The position numbers were made by a program, and so were the translations under genes. Positions 10,443 to 22,581 of a stretch of DNA of 64,000 bases are shown piece by piece. The notes beneath the pieces were generated by a model. That model saw only the letters and a list, made by a program, of their open reading frames with translations. It was not told the origin of the DNA and searched no databases. Source of the DNA: Haematococcus lacustris (taxonomy: Eukaryota; Chlorophyta; Chlorophyceae; Chlamydomonadales; Haematococcaceae); NCBI GenBank assembly GCA_030144725.1, contig JASKMD010000006.1, positions 12,055,690 to 12,119,689 on the forward strand, read 5' to 3'. The first letter of the stretch is position 1. Every line of letters starts with the position of its first letter.

Positions 10443-11279
10443 CTGTAGGCAGGTAGCGAGCGGGCACTCAGACCAGGGAGAGGGTCGGCGGTGTACAGCA
10501 CGTAGTCGTAAGGGACCATAACCCAAGCAAGCAAGACAGCAAAAGATCTGTCACCAGGACGAAGGAGGAACACGTCTTATAGGTAACGATTGGGCAACCT
10601 GTTGCGGGCATGCTTGGTCAGGTAGCCAGTACCTGACACTGTCATCAAATGACATCCAGGCCCATGTATCATATATGCAGGCAAGCACGTAGGCAGCAAG
10701 CAGTGGCTGATGAGGGCAGGCCATCATACCTGGTGTGTAAGCCGCGATGAGTAATGAATTGGTGATAAGTGCTGACTGAGGCTCCTTCGCTCCTGTTGTT
10801 GGTGGGAGGGCCTGCTTAGCTCCTGGGCTGGGCTTGGGCATGGGGCTGGCCATGGTGGAAGCCAAAGTGCTGGCGGGCATGGTGGCGAGGGCGAGGGGGC
10901 TGCTCCCCACAACATCTGGAACAGCCGGGATAGCATTTGGGCTGTCGGGAAACTTACCCATTTCACTAAGGCTGGAGATCTGCGGGTCAGGTGACGAGCA
11001 GGTTTGAGGGCAGCAAGCGTGTGGGGGATCACACTCACTCCATGCCTGCTGGCATTCCCACACTGCTGCTGCACCCCACATGTGTCACCGACAACACAAA
11101 ACACTTAACACACTGCAGGGTACCGCGCTCCCAGCTGTGACAGCCACCTGCTGCCCAGCCATGGGGTGGGGCTGCTGCTGCTGCTGCTGCTGCTGTGCCT
11201 GCACCTGCTTCCTGCCAAGCAAACAATTCGTCCCATACACCAATGGCCTCCCTCCCAGCAACCCCCTCCCGACACTGAC

Positions 11280-14200
11280 CTTGTTTGCCCCAGCCAGTGA
11301 TGGAAGCTCCTGCTCCCAGCACTGCATCAGCACCGAGCTTGACACCCGCGGCGCAGTATCGTCAGCTTTGGCGATCCTGCTAAGCGCTGCTGCCACCACA
11401 GTTGACACTGACACCACTGCTGCTGCTGCTGGTGCAGCTGCTGCTGGTGCTGCTGCTGCTGGCATGGGAGCAGTGCAGGCTGCGGCGCCACGCTCACACG
11501 CTTGGGACATGTTCTCATCACCCTCCATGTCCCAAACCTTGACAGACACTCTGCAGGCACAGCCCAGGCATCAGTGCAGGCTGTTGGCCTGGGGCCCAAT
11601 AGTGGCAATCCAGTAGGCAGCTGTTGCCAGTATGTGCAGCCATGGACGGCTGTCGCAGTGACGACCTTGCCCTGCTTCCTCACCTCTGTCCCAGCCCAGC
11701 CCAGCCCAGGCGAGGGGTCTCTTGGGCAGTGGATGGCGGGCGCAGCAGGCAGGGGCTGGCGCGGCTGCGGGCAGCCGAAGAGAAGGCGCTGAGGAGGATG
11801 CGTTCTCCAGCCTGCAGCTCCGAGGAGGAACCAGGGCCCCCCAGCACCTGGGTCTGCAGATACCGCCACTCAAAGTCCAGCTCGCCTGCAGGCAGTCCCC
11901 AGGGGCAGCAGCAGCAGCACCGTCACCACCAGCAGCAGCAGCAGCGCAGGCAGTGGCAGTTGACAGGTGGTGGTTGTTGCGTGTGTGTGCGTGTGGGTGC
12001 CTTCATATGTGTGTGTGTTTGTGTGTGGGTGGGTGTTCAAGCGAGTGTGCATGATGTGGTGTGTTGACATAGACGATGTGTGCAAGACCCTATTCACCAC
12101 TGACACGCCAGGCTCACCGTGCAGCAGGTGCCATATGGCTGGCTCCATCACAGCGCAGGTCTCCAGCAGGGCCTGGCCCACTGTTTCCAGCACCTGGGTG
12201 GAGTACCTACACACCAGGGTGTGGGGGTTTGCAGCTGGCAGCCTTGCAGGTGTAGGGCGCTGACACACCGGAAAGGGGCAGGCAGCTACTCAGCACCAAC
12301 ACCCAGGAAAATGCATGACGGCCACAAACATTTACATTCAGGCGTGCATGGTGGCAGGGGGGTAGCAAGGCAAGGCGTGCATGGTGGCAGGGGGGTAGCA
12401 AACAAGGCGTGCATGCCATCAGCAACCTGCTACATCATCAACACAAGTGCGGCTCTTCTTCTGAGACCATCACACTCATGGCATGGCCATCATGGCCACG
12501 ACCACCTCTGAAGGCCTGATGTGGTGGTGCGGCTGAAGCTATGGGGGCGATGGACTGGAGCCTGAGCCTGGTAAGCCACGACAGAGACCAAGGTCAGCTT
12601 GCCACAGAGGCCCAGGCTGAACAAGGGCTCACAAAGCCCTGAGCGGTGAGGTGTGGAGGTAGTGGGCATGCTGGAGCAGCAGCAGCAGCAGTGGGTGCAT
12701 CTCAGTCAGGCATGGCAGCCTTCAGCCTGGTGATGCCAGGCAAGCGTACGTGTATGTGAGCAGGCTGCAGCGCACCTCTGGGACATGTTGAGGTACAGGG
12801 CCATGAAGGGCCGGTCATGGTGGTACATGGGGCACACCACCATGCAGCCTGCGGCCTCCTGGCTGGTGGCCAGGTACACGTCCTGGTGGGGGTTGCGGCT
12901 GTTTTGCATGAAGGCGGTGCAGTCGGACACCCACACAGCTTGCTTGGCCTTCAGGGCCTCACCCAGCACTGTGTTGGTGAGGGGCACTGCATAGCATTGC
13001 CACGCACCACAGGAAGATCAGCACCATCAGCTACCAGGGGTGATGCTTGTTGGCTGCGATATGGCACAGCCTTTGTATCCTCAGGGTGAGTCAGGGTGCT
13101 GCTGGGTACTATAGGAGCCTGAGGGGCAGGTACCTGTTATATATAGGGTTTCTGGAAGGGCTGGACGTGTGGGTGGTGAAGGGAGCTGGTGGCAGGGACC
13201 CCAGCATGGCGTCAATGTGTGCAAGGCACTGAAGGGCTGTCTGCCTACCCTGTGCTGCCCAATGGTGGCATAAGTGAGGCGCAGATCGCAGTTGACCCTG
13301 TGATGGCAAAGTGATCCTGCTGCATTCAATGGCTCTGAGAGCACAGCATTTGGTGAAAAGGCCAGCCGTTAAATTGATTGTACGTAAGTGTGGCAGCAAG
13401 GTAGGATTGACTTAGTAGTAGGAGTGTGAATTGTGAAAGCAAGGTAGGATCGAGTTGATTGTAGGAGTGTAAAGTGTGAAGCTGGGCGTGTGCGAGCATG
13501 AGGGGCAGCACATGAGGAGGGAGGCAGGCGCACTGACCACAGGTCCCTTGAGCTTCAGACAACAGGCTTGTTGGTGTCACGGTCACTGGGTCCCTGTCTA
13601 CCACAGGTTGGTGCAGGCTGACGGGAGATTCGTTGGGCACGCTGGGGTGGGGCTGGGAAGTAGTGGTTGGGCCAGTCAGGGCGGCACTTGGGCCGGTGGC
13701 TTGCTGTAGGCTGTTGCGCGTGGAGTAGGGGGGCACTGTGATGAGTCCCAGTGGCCCCGGGGCAGAGGGGCCAGCCAGGCTGCCAGGCTGCCGGGCAGTG
13801 CTCCTGTGGTCAGCTGCCCCAAGGGCGCCGGGACCCCAGTGCTGGAGCTGAGAGCATAGCTGAGCTGGTCTCTGCACCAGGCCAAGGATGCGGGGATGGG
13901 TAGGCCTGGTGGACAGCGGTTGGAGGTCGCTGTTTTGTGCTGCGCTGCTGCCAGCCAACTCTGTGGCAGGGTGATTGGAGAGGGAGGCAAGGTGGGTGAT
14001 GTTACTGGTCCAGGGGCCGGAGGCAGACAACGATGAGCTGTGCCAGGGGCCACGCCTACAGCAACCACCAGCACAACACAGCTGACGCATCAGTTACTTG
14101 CAGGGCCAGTCCTTGGTCTGCTGCTGCGCAGTAACCACTACCACGAGCTTGTGGCACGTGTTTGCGAGCTGCTGTGAGCACGATGATGTTGCTGGTCATC

Positions 14201-15700
14201 ACCATCACTGTCACCACCATCATCACATGCAATGAAAACAAGACAGTACATACACCACTGTTCCATGGCCCGGTGATCATGAGCCTGCCTTGCTGCGTGC
14301 CTGCGGGGAACACCAGCCTCTACACTGCCGGCTGTGGGCGCTGCGCTTTGCACTAGTACGTGCCTGTGCCAGCTTGCTAGGGACACACTACTGCTGTGCA
14401 GCTGCAAGCTGTGAGAGACTGTGCTGTTCAGCAGGTAGGATGCAGCAGGATGCAGGCTGTGAGAGCTGGCTCACGTTGCATCTCCTTGAGTGTAGCTGCT
14501 CTTCCTGCTGCGCGAGGCATCTGGCTCAGGGCCCTGGTGCCATAAGTTGTCAAAGAGCAAGGCAGAAGCCGCGTCGTTGCGAATGAAGGCTACGCGGCAC
14601 TGCAATGGGCTCTGATGCAGGGCCTGCAGCTGCTGCTGCATCACTGTCCAGGACACAGCCTGCAAGCGCAGTCACAGCAAGCTGGGAGGGCAAGGGCAGT
14701 AGGCATAGGCGCGGGCACAAGGGGAAGGGAGCAGAGGGGCTATTTGCCAGCACAGTAAAGCTGGTAGTTGCTGTGCCGTGCCCTGGATGGCCTGTGTGGC
14801 TGCCTGCGCCCAAAGTCACATTATGAGCTGGTGTTGGAAGAGCTATGCCCAGGGCATAAGCAGATGCAGCATATCGCTGTGCTTGCTGGTGCTTGCAGGC
14901 TTTGCATGTTGCAACACCCTACAGGGCATGAGTGAGGACTGCCAGCTTGCATGGCACTGTCAGGAGGACCTTGCAGTCTCGCATACGGTAGCAGGGGTGG
15001 TCATGCTTGTCTGCCACTGCACCTTTGCAAGGTCGCTCAGCGAGTTGCAGGAGCTGATGCATTGCTGTATGGCACAGTAGGACGTCAGCTGGCCATCTAT
15101 GAACAGGCGGCTTAGCCAGGTGGCCGCCACTTCTCCAGCCATCTCCCAGCTGCATAACCACACCACATGCAAAATTACAGAGGGTGAGTGTGTCCAACAT
15201 GCCACTGCTATGTTTAAAGAGGTCTATGGCAGCCATGATGGTGGCGGCTGCATGCTCTTCTGTGCGGAACATTTAACGACCGAACTGGCTTCCTGTCTGC
15301 CTGCCTTGCTTGGTTGTCTGCGGCAATGCCATGTGTCGGAGCCTGAACAATGCCTCTTCAGCTTCCTTGCTCACATTGCATGCGCCTGACTATATTCCAT
15401 TTGTGAAGCGTGAAAGCTTGTGATACAGCTGTCTAGTAGGTTGCTGAGTGGACACTGGCTGCTGCCCAAGGTTGCTGAGTGGACACCAACCTTGGGTCTT
15501 CAAAGAACATTGGCTTGCTGTGTCCAAGGATGAGCAAGCCAGCAACTGTTTGGTTGCATTGCAATGGCGCCAGGAAGTAGGATTGCATCACCGGCGTGGT
15601 GTGTGCCTTGTGCACGTCAGGCTGGGGTCCTGTGATGACCCAACGCTTCTGCGACGCCAGCAGCTCCCGCACGATGCGGCTTGTCAGCGGCTGAGGCACC
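11280..15700 (-). CDS. GAF-domain N-terminal half of the kinase gene (spliced, partial model)
   Basis: Minus-strand exon candidates with good splice sites are about 15700-15491 (GAF-like: SRIVRELLASQKRWVITG, then LAPLQCNQTVAGLLILG), 15149-15023 (WEMAGEVAATWLSRLFIDGQ), 14659-14475 (VSWTVMQQQLQALHQSPLQ), 14055-13538 (disordered linker), 12986-12776 (GAF: GEALKAKQAVWVSDC, AAGCMVVCPMYHHDRPFMAL), 12206-12118 (VLETVGQALLETCAVMEPA), near 11885 (ELDFEWRYLQTQVL) and 11550-11280 (VKVWDMEGDENMSQ, Ala-rich). GAF domains bind small ligands or mediate dimerisation. Orientation and order relative to the kinase exons downstream suggest one protein of two GAF domains plus kinase, but I did not verify every junction and the start codon is unknown. 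Further exons probably lie in 10551-11081. Confidence 0.6.
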
Positions 15701-16450
15701 CCAGGCTTCCCACCCAGGTGGCTGGTGTGGCTGGCCTTCCCTGATGAGGCTAGGCAGGTATGTGTGGTGCCGCATGGCGAGAAGCCAATGGCACTGCATG
15801 GGAGTCAGCAACAGCAGCAGCAGCAGTAGCAGCAACACCAGCAGCAGGGAATGTGTAAAGATAGGTGCAAAATCCTGACAAACTTCAACATTCTCTACTC
15901 CCTCAGCATTACTGATCCCATGTGCTTACTTTATGAGTACAGGTGATGTAACAAGCAGGAAGCTGGGCCTAATCCCTTACCACACAAGGTCAAGTCTGCC
16001 GTATGATGCAAGCAGCGAACAGCTCTCGCACAATTGCGTATATGCACCACAACTTGCAACTTGCGCCAGAACTTGCAGCAAATCAGCGCAGTTTGGCTTC
16101 TGTAGCATACGGCATTGGTAAAAGGCAGCTTAGGTCTGCAGAATCTACGGAGGCAGCTCGGAGACGCCCTGACTCACATACGAAGCATAACCATCTCTCT
16201 CAGACGCCTCGTCGTGCGGAGCTGAAGGCAAGGTCTGCTCCTGCAAGTCCGTTGCTGGCTTCGTACCATCTACGTATCTCTTCCGCTCGAATGACCAGCA
16301 GCAGGATGCCATCAGCAGGCATGGGCAGCGATATCACTGACGCGCCGCTGTACACCAAACAATGGATATTTCGAAAGAAAACGCGAAGTGAGAGCAACGG
16401 GAGGACATGTCGATTATTAATGTCGATGATGAAAGGGGAATGCACGCCCA
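15701..16450. other. Divergent region between kinase and RDD genes
   Basis: This should hold the first exon(s) and promoter of the minus-strand GAF-kinase gene. A minus-strand open frame at 16451-16200 (83 aa, hydrophobic N-terminus) is a possible first exon but has no recognisable domain or convincing donor. Short CAG-type triplets lie at 15810-15845. Confidence 0.35.
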
Positions 16451-16590
16451 TAGAATTCTAGGTGGCTCGGAAACCTAGAAATTTTTCCTGAGCCTAGAAA
16501 CCTAGAAATAGAATTCTAGGTTGGCCGGCTGGAAACCTAGAAATTTTTCCTGAGCCTAGAAACCTAGAAATAGAATTCTAGGTTGGCCGG
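16451..16590. repeat. Tandem repeat with palindromic CCTAGAAAT/AGAATTCTAGG core
   Basis: About 2.3 copies of a unit of roughly 60 bp. Each holds TAGAATTCTAGG, AAACCTAGAAATTTTTCC and GAGCCTAGAAACCTAGAAA. Inside every unit, CCTAGAAATAGAATTCTAGG is nearly self-complementary. The array is much more AT-rich than its surroundings and sits about 215 bp upstream of the RDD gene start. Confidence 0.85.
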
Positions 16591-16804
16591 TCGCGCCTTA
16601 CGCATTCCTCGTTCCCTTTGAAGTACAGAACCAAGAACGTGTATGATATGATCAGCTGATTGTATCAGCTACTCGTGATCCATCTAGATGATAAGCGTGA
16701 GCAGGGGATGGACACTTTGCATGTACAAATGACAGTGCGCCCGACATATCCGACATCCGGCACCCGGCCTATTTCACTCATCCACGTATCGCACATTGGC
16801 AGCA

Positions 16805-19800
16805 ATGGAGACAGAAGTGTTGAGCGGTGAAGCACCTACAGAAAACATCGAGTCTGAACAAACTGAGCACGCAATCCTCGTGTGCACTTTGCTGGCTGCT
16901 TATGCTGTGCTAGCATCAACATGCTATGGCTGGTGAGGTTGGCGTACGTATCTGGTGCCCGCATCCTTTTGACTGCGTTGACCTGCGTTGCCACGCAGGA
17001 AACAATGGAAGCAGTATCGCCTCAAAACGTCAAAAGCCCTTAGCCCGTCGTCCTGCTCCCCGCCTCCTCTGACCAGGCTTGCTAACCTTGGTCTGGATAC
17101 CCCAATTAGTAGGGATTACACTGACATCCCAGCACCACCATTCAGCCTGGACCAGGAAGTTATGACGACAAAGAGGAGGAGCTGTGCCACACGCACGCCA
17201 TCTAGACCTGCTGGCTTGCATACTCTTAACGATATGGGAACTCAAGGCCAGCTGCACGACAACTTGCAGCAAGGTGTGCTTGCATTAACAACCACATCAG
17301 TACAAATACAGCTAGTGGCTAGTAGCATCTATCAAGGAGCACTGTCAATAGTAAAGATGAAGCAACGTTGCCTCGTTGGTGACATCTTGCAATGTGCAGG
17401 TTGGGATCCAGCTCTGCTACAAAGTTGTGCTCATCACAAGGAAGCTGTCAGCAGCTTGCAGGGATTGCAAGAGGACAAGGAGTTCCAAGCCTACATTCGG
17501 TCAGTCATGGCAAGGATCCTGGCTCTTGCCATAGCCTCACACCTTTGTGGACATCCGTTGCAGCCCCCTTGTCCCTCACTAGGGCCTCCATTAGAGTCAG
17601 ACCACTAGGGATCACCAGGGACCACTTAGAATGGTGTTATGGGGCTGTGTGGAGTTATGTTCCTATGCATATGGCACATAGCACATGGCATGAGTGCCTA
17701 CCACCTACACTATTGCCTGATGGGCTGTTGCCCTATACACTATTGCTTGAAAGGGGCGGTGACCTTCTCAAGCAACTTAGGTTTTCCCCGGAGATCCATG
17801 GAGTACTGACTGCTGACAGATGCCTCGCCAACCGTAGCTCAATCAGACTTAAACTGGCCTACGAGTACTGGAGGCTTCCTGCTCTGCAGGAGCAAGCATG
17901 GTAACCTGGACCTTCACATGGAGCAAGTGGAGGCGCGTTTGCATACTTATCGCCATCTGCGCACCATTGACCGAGGTGGCTTTCTCTTCGCCTTGAGCCG
18001 AAGTGATGTCAAAGTGAGCACAGCTTGGCTGCCAGTGCATCTGTGTCAACGTTACACGAGTCCATATATTTGCATGCGCAGGAGTTTGTCCACAGACCTG
18101 CACCCAGGCACCTACTAGTGTTGGAGCAGGTGCTCACCAGTGTGGCGGTCTATGCCTGTTTCCTAGCCATCCTTCTCAACATACCTGGAGGCTGCGGATG
18201 CCTCCTGGGGCTCTTGACAGCTCAGACCCTCTTTGCCTGGGCAGCTAGTCATCCCAGCCTCCTGGCGCGTGGCCTGTCGCTCTATGCTGTGCGGGCATGC
18301 CCAGGGTGAGCCCTTTCGGCACCAACCCGCCCTTTCACACAAGCAGTGTCATGCCAGGGTGTTTGGTCTACAGCGCCTTCCCTCCCTCCCTCCCTCCCTC
18401 CAGCACTACCCCTACAGCTGATACAGCTTGACCAAGGTTGACAAAAGAGGCAACAGCCCTCACTATTGATAAACCCCAACTCACACTCGTGGGTTGTATC
18501 AAATCTGGCCACTCTCTGCTGACATCAGGCCCTCTCATTTGGCCCTCTCAAGCTGCAGGCTTTAGCAGCAAGAGGGTGATGGTAACAGGGCAGTGTGACA
18601 GTGTTGTATGCCCTCACTCAGCACCTCCCTTCTCACCCTAACAGGCAACAAGCACCACATAAAGGCAGAACCAGGTCCCCTCACCACGGTTTGTGTTTGA
18701 TCTGTATTTTTCAAACCTTGACCTGACCTAACCATGTGCCGCTGTGCCCTCACTCAGCAGGTACCCTGAGCACACCCTGGCAGCCGGCTTCTGGCGCACC
18801 AGCACGGCTGCCCTGGTGGATATCTTGTTCCTGTGCGCCACAGCAGGTACGCACTTGAACGCTTAAAGTGCTGACTGTACGCACGCTGCAAAGAGTGCCA
18901 AACCGTGTTTCACCATCCACATGTTTTGGTGTACATCACTCTCCACTCACCGCTGTGCCGTAACAACATGACAAACAGTGTGAGCAGTGACCCGTCCCAA
19001 CGTCATGTTCTTGTGCACAGGACCCTTGACATTGCAAGCAGCATGAGCAATGACCAGCTAGGTCTTTGTACTGCCTCAACACTATCAGCAATCACACAAT
19101 CAGGTCACTGAAGTGTATCTTCGGACCTGCACTGACTGCACATGTGCTGATGTCCTTGGCGCTGTCCTGTCTGCTGCAGGCATCTCGGTGTTGGTGTCCT
19201 TGGTGTTGTCCTGTCTGCTACCCCACCGGCAGACATGTGGCCAGCTGCTGCTCGGCATTCATTGCGAACAGGAGGTGTCCCAGCCAGCGACTATGCCACA
19301 GTTTAGCAGCCTCGCGTCCAGCCCACACCACCAGCCCACCTCAGATGCCCAGGGCACAGGCTCCGGCCTTGCAGCCCGTCTGATGCAGCGGAGGCCTCTG
19401 GCCTACACAACCCGGGAGCACGGCAAGTGCAGCAGCCCGGCCTCATCTCAGCAGCATGGCAGCCCATGTGGCTCAGCTGCGGAGAAGGTGGTGGGTGTTG
19501 GCCAGTGCAGCCGCCCAAGTCAAGGGTGGGCAGGAGGGCTTTGCGGCGCCAAAACGGATCTGGACCCTTTGGCAGAGGACACGAGTCAGCCCGCTGCAGG
19601 CACCCCCCAGCACTCTGGTGCCCAGCCTGCGGTACAGTACACAGGCAGCCTGTCCATGGCCTCCTGGCTGCGAACAGGCATGGCCCCTGCGCCCATCATG
19701 CACGCTGACAGCCCATCCGCATTCAACAGCCCATCTTTGGGTGGGCCTGGCTGGGTGGGGCAGTGGGGCACTGTACACGCTTCAGGCGGCTGGGGCAGTG

Positions 19801-20003
19801 AGCTGGCCGCCAGGCTGCAGCACCCTACCACCCACACCATGCAGCTGGGCAGGCTGGTGGAGCAGGAATCACCCTGGCCAAGCAAGAGGCCCACTGCCAG
19901 CCCGGCTGTCACTCATCTCAGTCAGTGGACCATCAGCAAGCGAGACAGACGCACTGTGCAGCGGCCACGACACCCATCCGCTGAAGTGTTTGAGATCGAG
20001 TAG
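16805..20003 (+). CDS. RDD-family membrane protein (six exons, 628 aa)
   Basis: Exons 16805-16932, 16999-17499, 17890-18013, 18082-18305, 18761-18846 and 19180-20003 all have GT/AG borders and join without a frame error to 1887 nt. An N-terminal membrane segment (HAILVCTLLAAYAVLAS) comes first, then a soluble part, then hydrophobic helices (LTSVAVYACFLAILL, LLGLLTAQTLFAWAAS). The RDD domain follows: GFWRTSTAALVDILFL carries the family Arg and Asp, and HRQTCGQLLLGIH resembles the conserved QTxGKxLLGI motif. The roughly 230-residue tail is Ser/Pro-rich and probably disordered. RDD proteins are integral membrane proteins of mostly unknown transport function. Intron 2 contains a Fanzor-associated repeat. 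An additional exon there is possible but not needed for phase. Confidence 0.75.
17570..17760. repeat. Fanzor-associated repeat inside intron 2 of the RDD gene
   Basis: Contains CCCTCACTAGGGCC, GACCACTAGGGAT, CTGTGTGGAGTTATGTTCC, CCTACCACCTACACTATTGC. The matching order in copies at 20683, 27500 and 42195 shows this is a dispersed element rather than gene sequence. Confidence 0.75.
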
Positions 20004-20802
20004 TGTGGGTGGTGCAGCGCAGGCTGGGGGCATTGCAGGCTGCTGAGCCAGAGGCTGAGGCTGAGATCTGTGTAGCTAGATTTCAATTACTGAGAGGGGT
20101 TTGAGCTCCCACCATATCTATTTCGATGAGCGCATAGGGACAACATGTGGGAGGTGGGGACCCTTATGTTGGTATCCTCACTGGGGAGCATGGCGCGTAA
20201 CCTGAGCATGCATCAAGCTCAGCATCAAGCAGTAGACACCCATCACCTCCCAGTCCAGCCTACATACAACGCCATGCATGAACGTCACCTGTTATTGAGC
20301 CTACTCCACCTTCCAAGGGCAGGGCTGCATCAGCAATGGAACCCCCTCCACCCCGATTGGGCAGCTGAGTAGGTTTAGGAGTAGGTTTGGTAAATGAGTG
20401 GGATAGGTAGGCTGAGTAGGTTTGGTAAATGAGTGGGATGGACTTTCAGGCCAACAAAACTCATTCAACAAGGAACAACATGATGGACTGTGGGTAATTT
20501 CGCTCCGCTACAATCATCGCAGCGGTGGGGGCTGCTGAGGCTGGCACATACAGGGCACCACCTCAGCAGAGCAGGGGGTGGGACCCACACGCACTGCTGT
20601 CACTGCTGCCCCTACCTTTGCATTGGGATGGACTGTCAGCGTCAGGCCTCAAACTTACGCAAAGGCACAACCAGCTTCTCTCACTAGGGCCCCTAGTGAA
20701 CCCACCCCTAGTAGGGGTGGTGTTGTATTTGTATGGAGCTGTTTTCCATGCACATGGCATGGGCAACTTCTACCTACATTATTGCCTGACCCCTGTGACA
20801 GG
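20004..20802. other. Intergenic, repeat-derived
   Basis: 20370-20445 has two copies of GAGTAGGTTTGGTAAATGAG. 20450-20515 (CCAACAAAACTC, CAACAAGGAACAACATG) is shared with 54330-54395. 20520-20690 (AGCGGTGGGGGCTGCTGAG) is shared with 27088-27180. 20683-20802 is a Fanzor-associated end (CACTAGGGCCCC, CACATGGCATGGG, TTGCCTGACC). No host gene is seen. Confidence 0.5.
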
Positions 20803-21459
20803 CAGGGCTGTGAAGACGACAAGACGAAAAGACGAGACCGTAGACGAACAGACGAAAGACGGATGTCTTTTCGTCTGCAGACGACAACCGAACCGTCTGC
20901 TCCTTTTTCGGCTGCATGCGACCAACATTTGTCACTTGCTAAGCGCCTTCTATTCCTCCTATTTATATCTTTGTAAACTTGCAACTGCTTTCATGATGCT
21001 ACGAAGGCTAGGCAGTTCACATTTCATGCATGATGTCAGATCTGGCCTAATATTGACTAGCCAGAGCTCGAGCAAATCTTGCAGCCCACGAGCTCCATGG
21101 CGGTCTCTAAACAATAGCACGTGTCCGTTACCGTCCTCACCTGAGATTGGTGACAACAACAATTCATGGTTATGCGTGCAAGTCTTCATGCAGAGCTGCC
21201 ATCAAACAATATGCAACAAACAAATGCTTCAAGGATGGTGCAAGACACATGGTACAAGACACATGGTTATACAACGTGTGCTTATCTGGGTGCTTCCACG
21301 GGCATTATGCTTTTGCGGGCATGTGTTGCATCCACTGCGCAAATTGCTGCCACTCAGCCTCTGGCTGTGGCTTAGGCCTGCGCTCCAGGACCCTCTTGTT
21401 GAAATAGATGAACGCTGCTGCTGCCACCAAACACGGATGCCCAAACGCTGCTGATACTA

Positions 21460-22200
21460 CCAAACACGGATGCGCTGCTGCCTGCAGTAGGGGGGCAAAG
21501 CCCCCCCTCTCAGCCCACCATTTCAAGGGGTGGGCGGTGAGGTGTGGTGCAAATTGGACAGGCATGAGCTGCGTGCGGGAAAGCAGCTCTGATGGGGGTG
21601 CACCCCAGCCTCGCCGCAGCTGCTCCAACGCCATAGCCACTGGCTGATCTACTTGGCTGCCATCAACAGTGACCAACCGGACAGGACCTGCTCTGCTTGG
21701 CTGAACTGGGCAGGGCTGAACTGGAAGTGTAACATCTTGTAGCGTGGGTCCAAGATGGCTGCCAGGTACAGCACCTGGCTGTCACCATACCATGAAAAGA
21801 GGGATAGCTTCTGCTAGCAGCTCCCTGCTGCCAGCCAGCCAAGCTTGGCAGTGGTTCTCCTGCTGCAGCTCTTGCTGCCGCTTCAGCCAAGACAGGGCAA
21901 TTGCCACTGGGGTGCCTGCGAGGTGGGGCTGCACGGAGAAGAGGGCGGGGTCTGCAAACTGGGAGGGGGTGGTTGGCTGCTTGGCAGCCAACAAACACGC
22001 GTCGCGTCGGAGAACACATCTGCCATGTTTGCTGTATCAGACTGAAGGTCAACCTGGAACTGGGTGACTGGGTGACATGTTGTCATCCCCAAAGCCTGCA
22101 CGCAAGTCGCAAGTAGGCACTGCCGCTTGCCGTCGATTATTGGGCCGAACTGACTGTGGAAGACTTCGAGCTCGATGCAGAGTTCAATGCGGACGATGGG
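21460..22200 (-). pseudogene. hAT transposase relic (Ac/ZBED-like)
   Basis: On the minus strand, in shifting frames, one finds IELCIELEVFHSQFGPII and a following segment near 22180-22040, SVQPHLAGTPVAIALSWLKR near 21930, YLAAILDPRYKMLHFQFSP near 21750 (LDPRxK is characteristic of hAT transposases), and HPLKWWAERGGFAPLLQ near 21500 (compare the PLxWW...FPxLxxLA motif that opens the hAT dimerisation region). Frameshifts and a missing ERxFS segment show that it is dead. The last part has been replaced by short repeats with CACGGATGC. Confidence 0.65.
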
Positions 22201-22345
22201 CGCATTCCACCCGGAATCTGTTGCCGCCTACGCGCATTTGATGAGCCTGGCGAATCCATCGCATTGCTTGCACAACGCTCACAGCCACGGGCCGCAAGCG
22301 GTCACAGGGGCGGGCACTAGTCATACATTGACAGACGGACAGACG

Positions 22346-22436
22346 AAAGACGGATTGACAGACGAAAGACGGGTGGTTGAGACGAAAAGACGACGTAGAC
22401 GAAAGACGTCGTCTTTTCGTCTGCAGACGACGTCTT
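22346..22436. repeat. AGACGAAAGACG repeats with nested hairpins
   Basis: Several copies of AGACGAAAGACGG are followed by a perfect inverted repeat: AGACGAAAAGACGACGT (22380-22396) against ACGTCGTCTTTTCGTCT (22406-22422), 9-nt loop. The right arm overlaps AGACGTCGTCT (22404-22414), which pairs instead with AGACGACGTCT (22425-22435). A related but imperfect cluster is at 20813-20885. Confidence 0.85.
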
Positions 22437-22470
22437 GTCACAGCCCTGCCCTCGGCGCAGCGGCCTCGAC

Positions 22471-22581
22471 ATGGCGTCAGCGGAGAAGCTGATTTTCATT
22501 CAGACCAACGACGAGCTGGCAGCCAACTACGACAGCATTGACCAGAGCAATCAGCTAGCCTCTTTTGACAGATTAGGGTGA
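22471..22581 (+). other. 36-codon open frame, possible orphan first exon
   Basis: ATG at 22471 opens a frame beginning MASAEKLIFIQTND and ending FDRLG before TGA at 22579. Composition is protein-like (acidic, few low-complexity residues), unlike the nearby repeats. The sequence GGGTGACA at the end could be a weak splice donor. I recognise no family, and the transposon debris on both sides makes it doubtful. Confidence 0.25.

Larger units (their letters stand above)
20803..22448 (-). mobile_element. Decayed hAT transposon with CAGGG ends
   Basis: The left boundary reads CAGGGCTGTGAAGACG at 20803; the right boundary at 22431-22448 is CGTCTTGTCACAGCCCTG, which is the complement of CAGGGCTGTGACAAGACG. 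CAGGG termini are usual for hAT transposons. Inside lies a minus-strand relic of a hAT transposase. No matching 8-bp duplication is visible at the flanks (GTGACAGG left, CCCTCGGC right). A further right end of the same family is at 22871-22914. Confidence 0.55.

Noticed and set aside
17755..17889. Extra exon of the RDD gene (GGDLLKQLRFSPEIHG)
   Set aside because: Similar sequence (GGTTTTCCC...CATGGAGT) occurs in the repeat copy at 42340, and exon 2 joins exon 3 at 17890 in phase without it.
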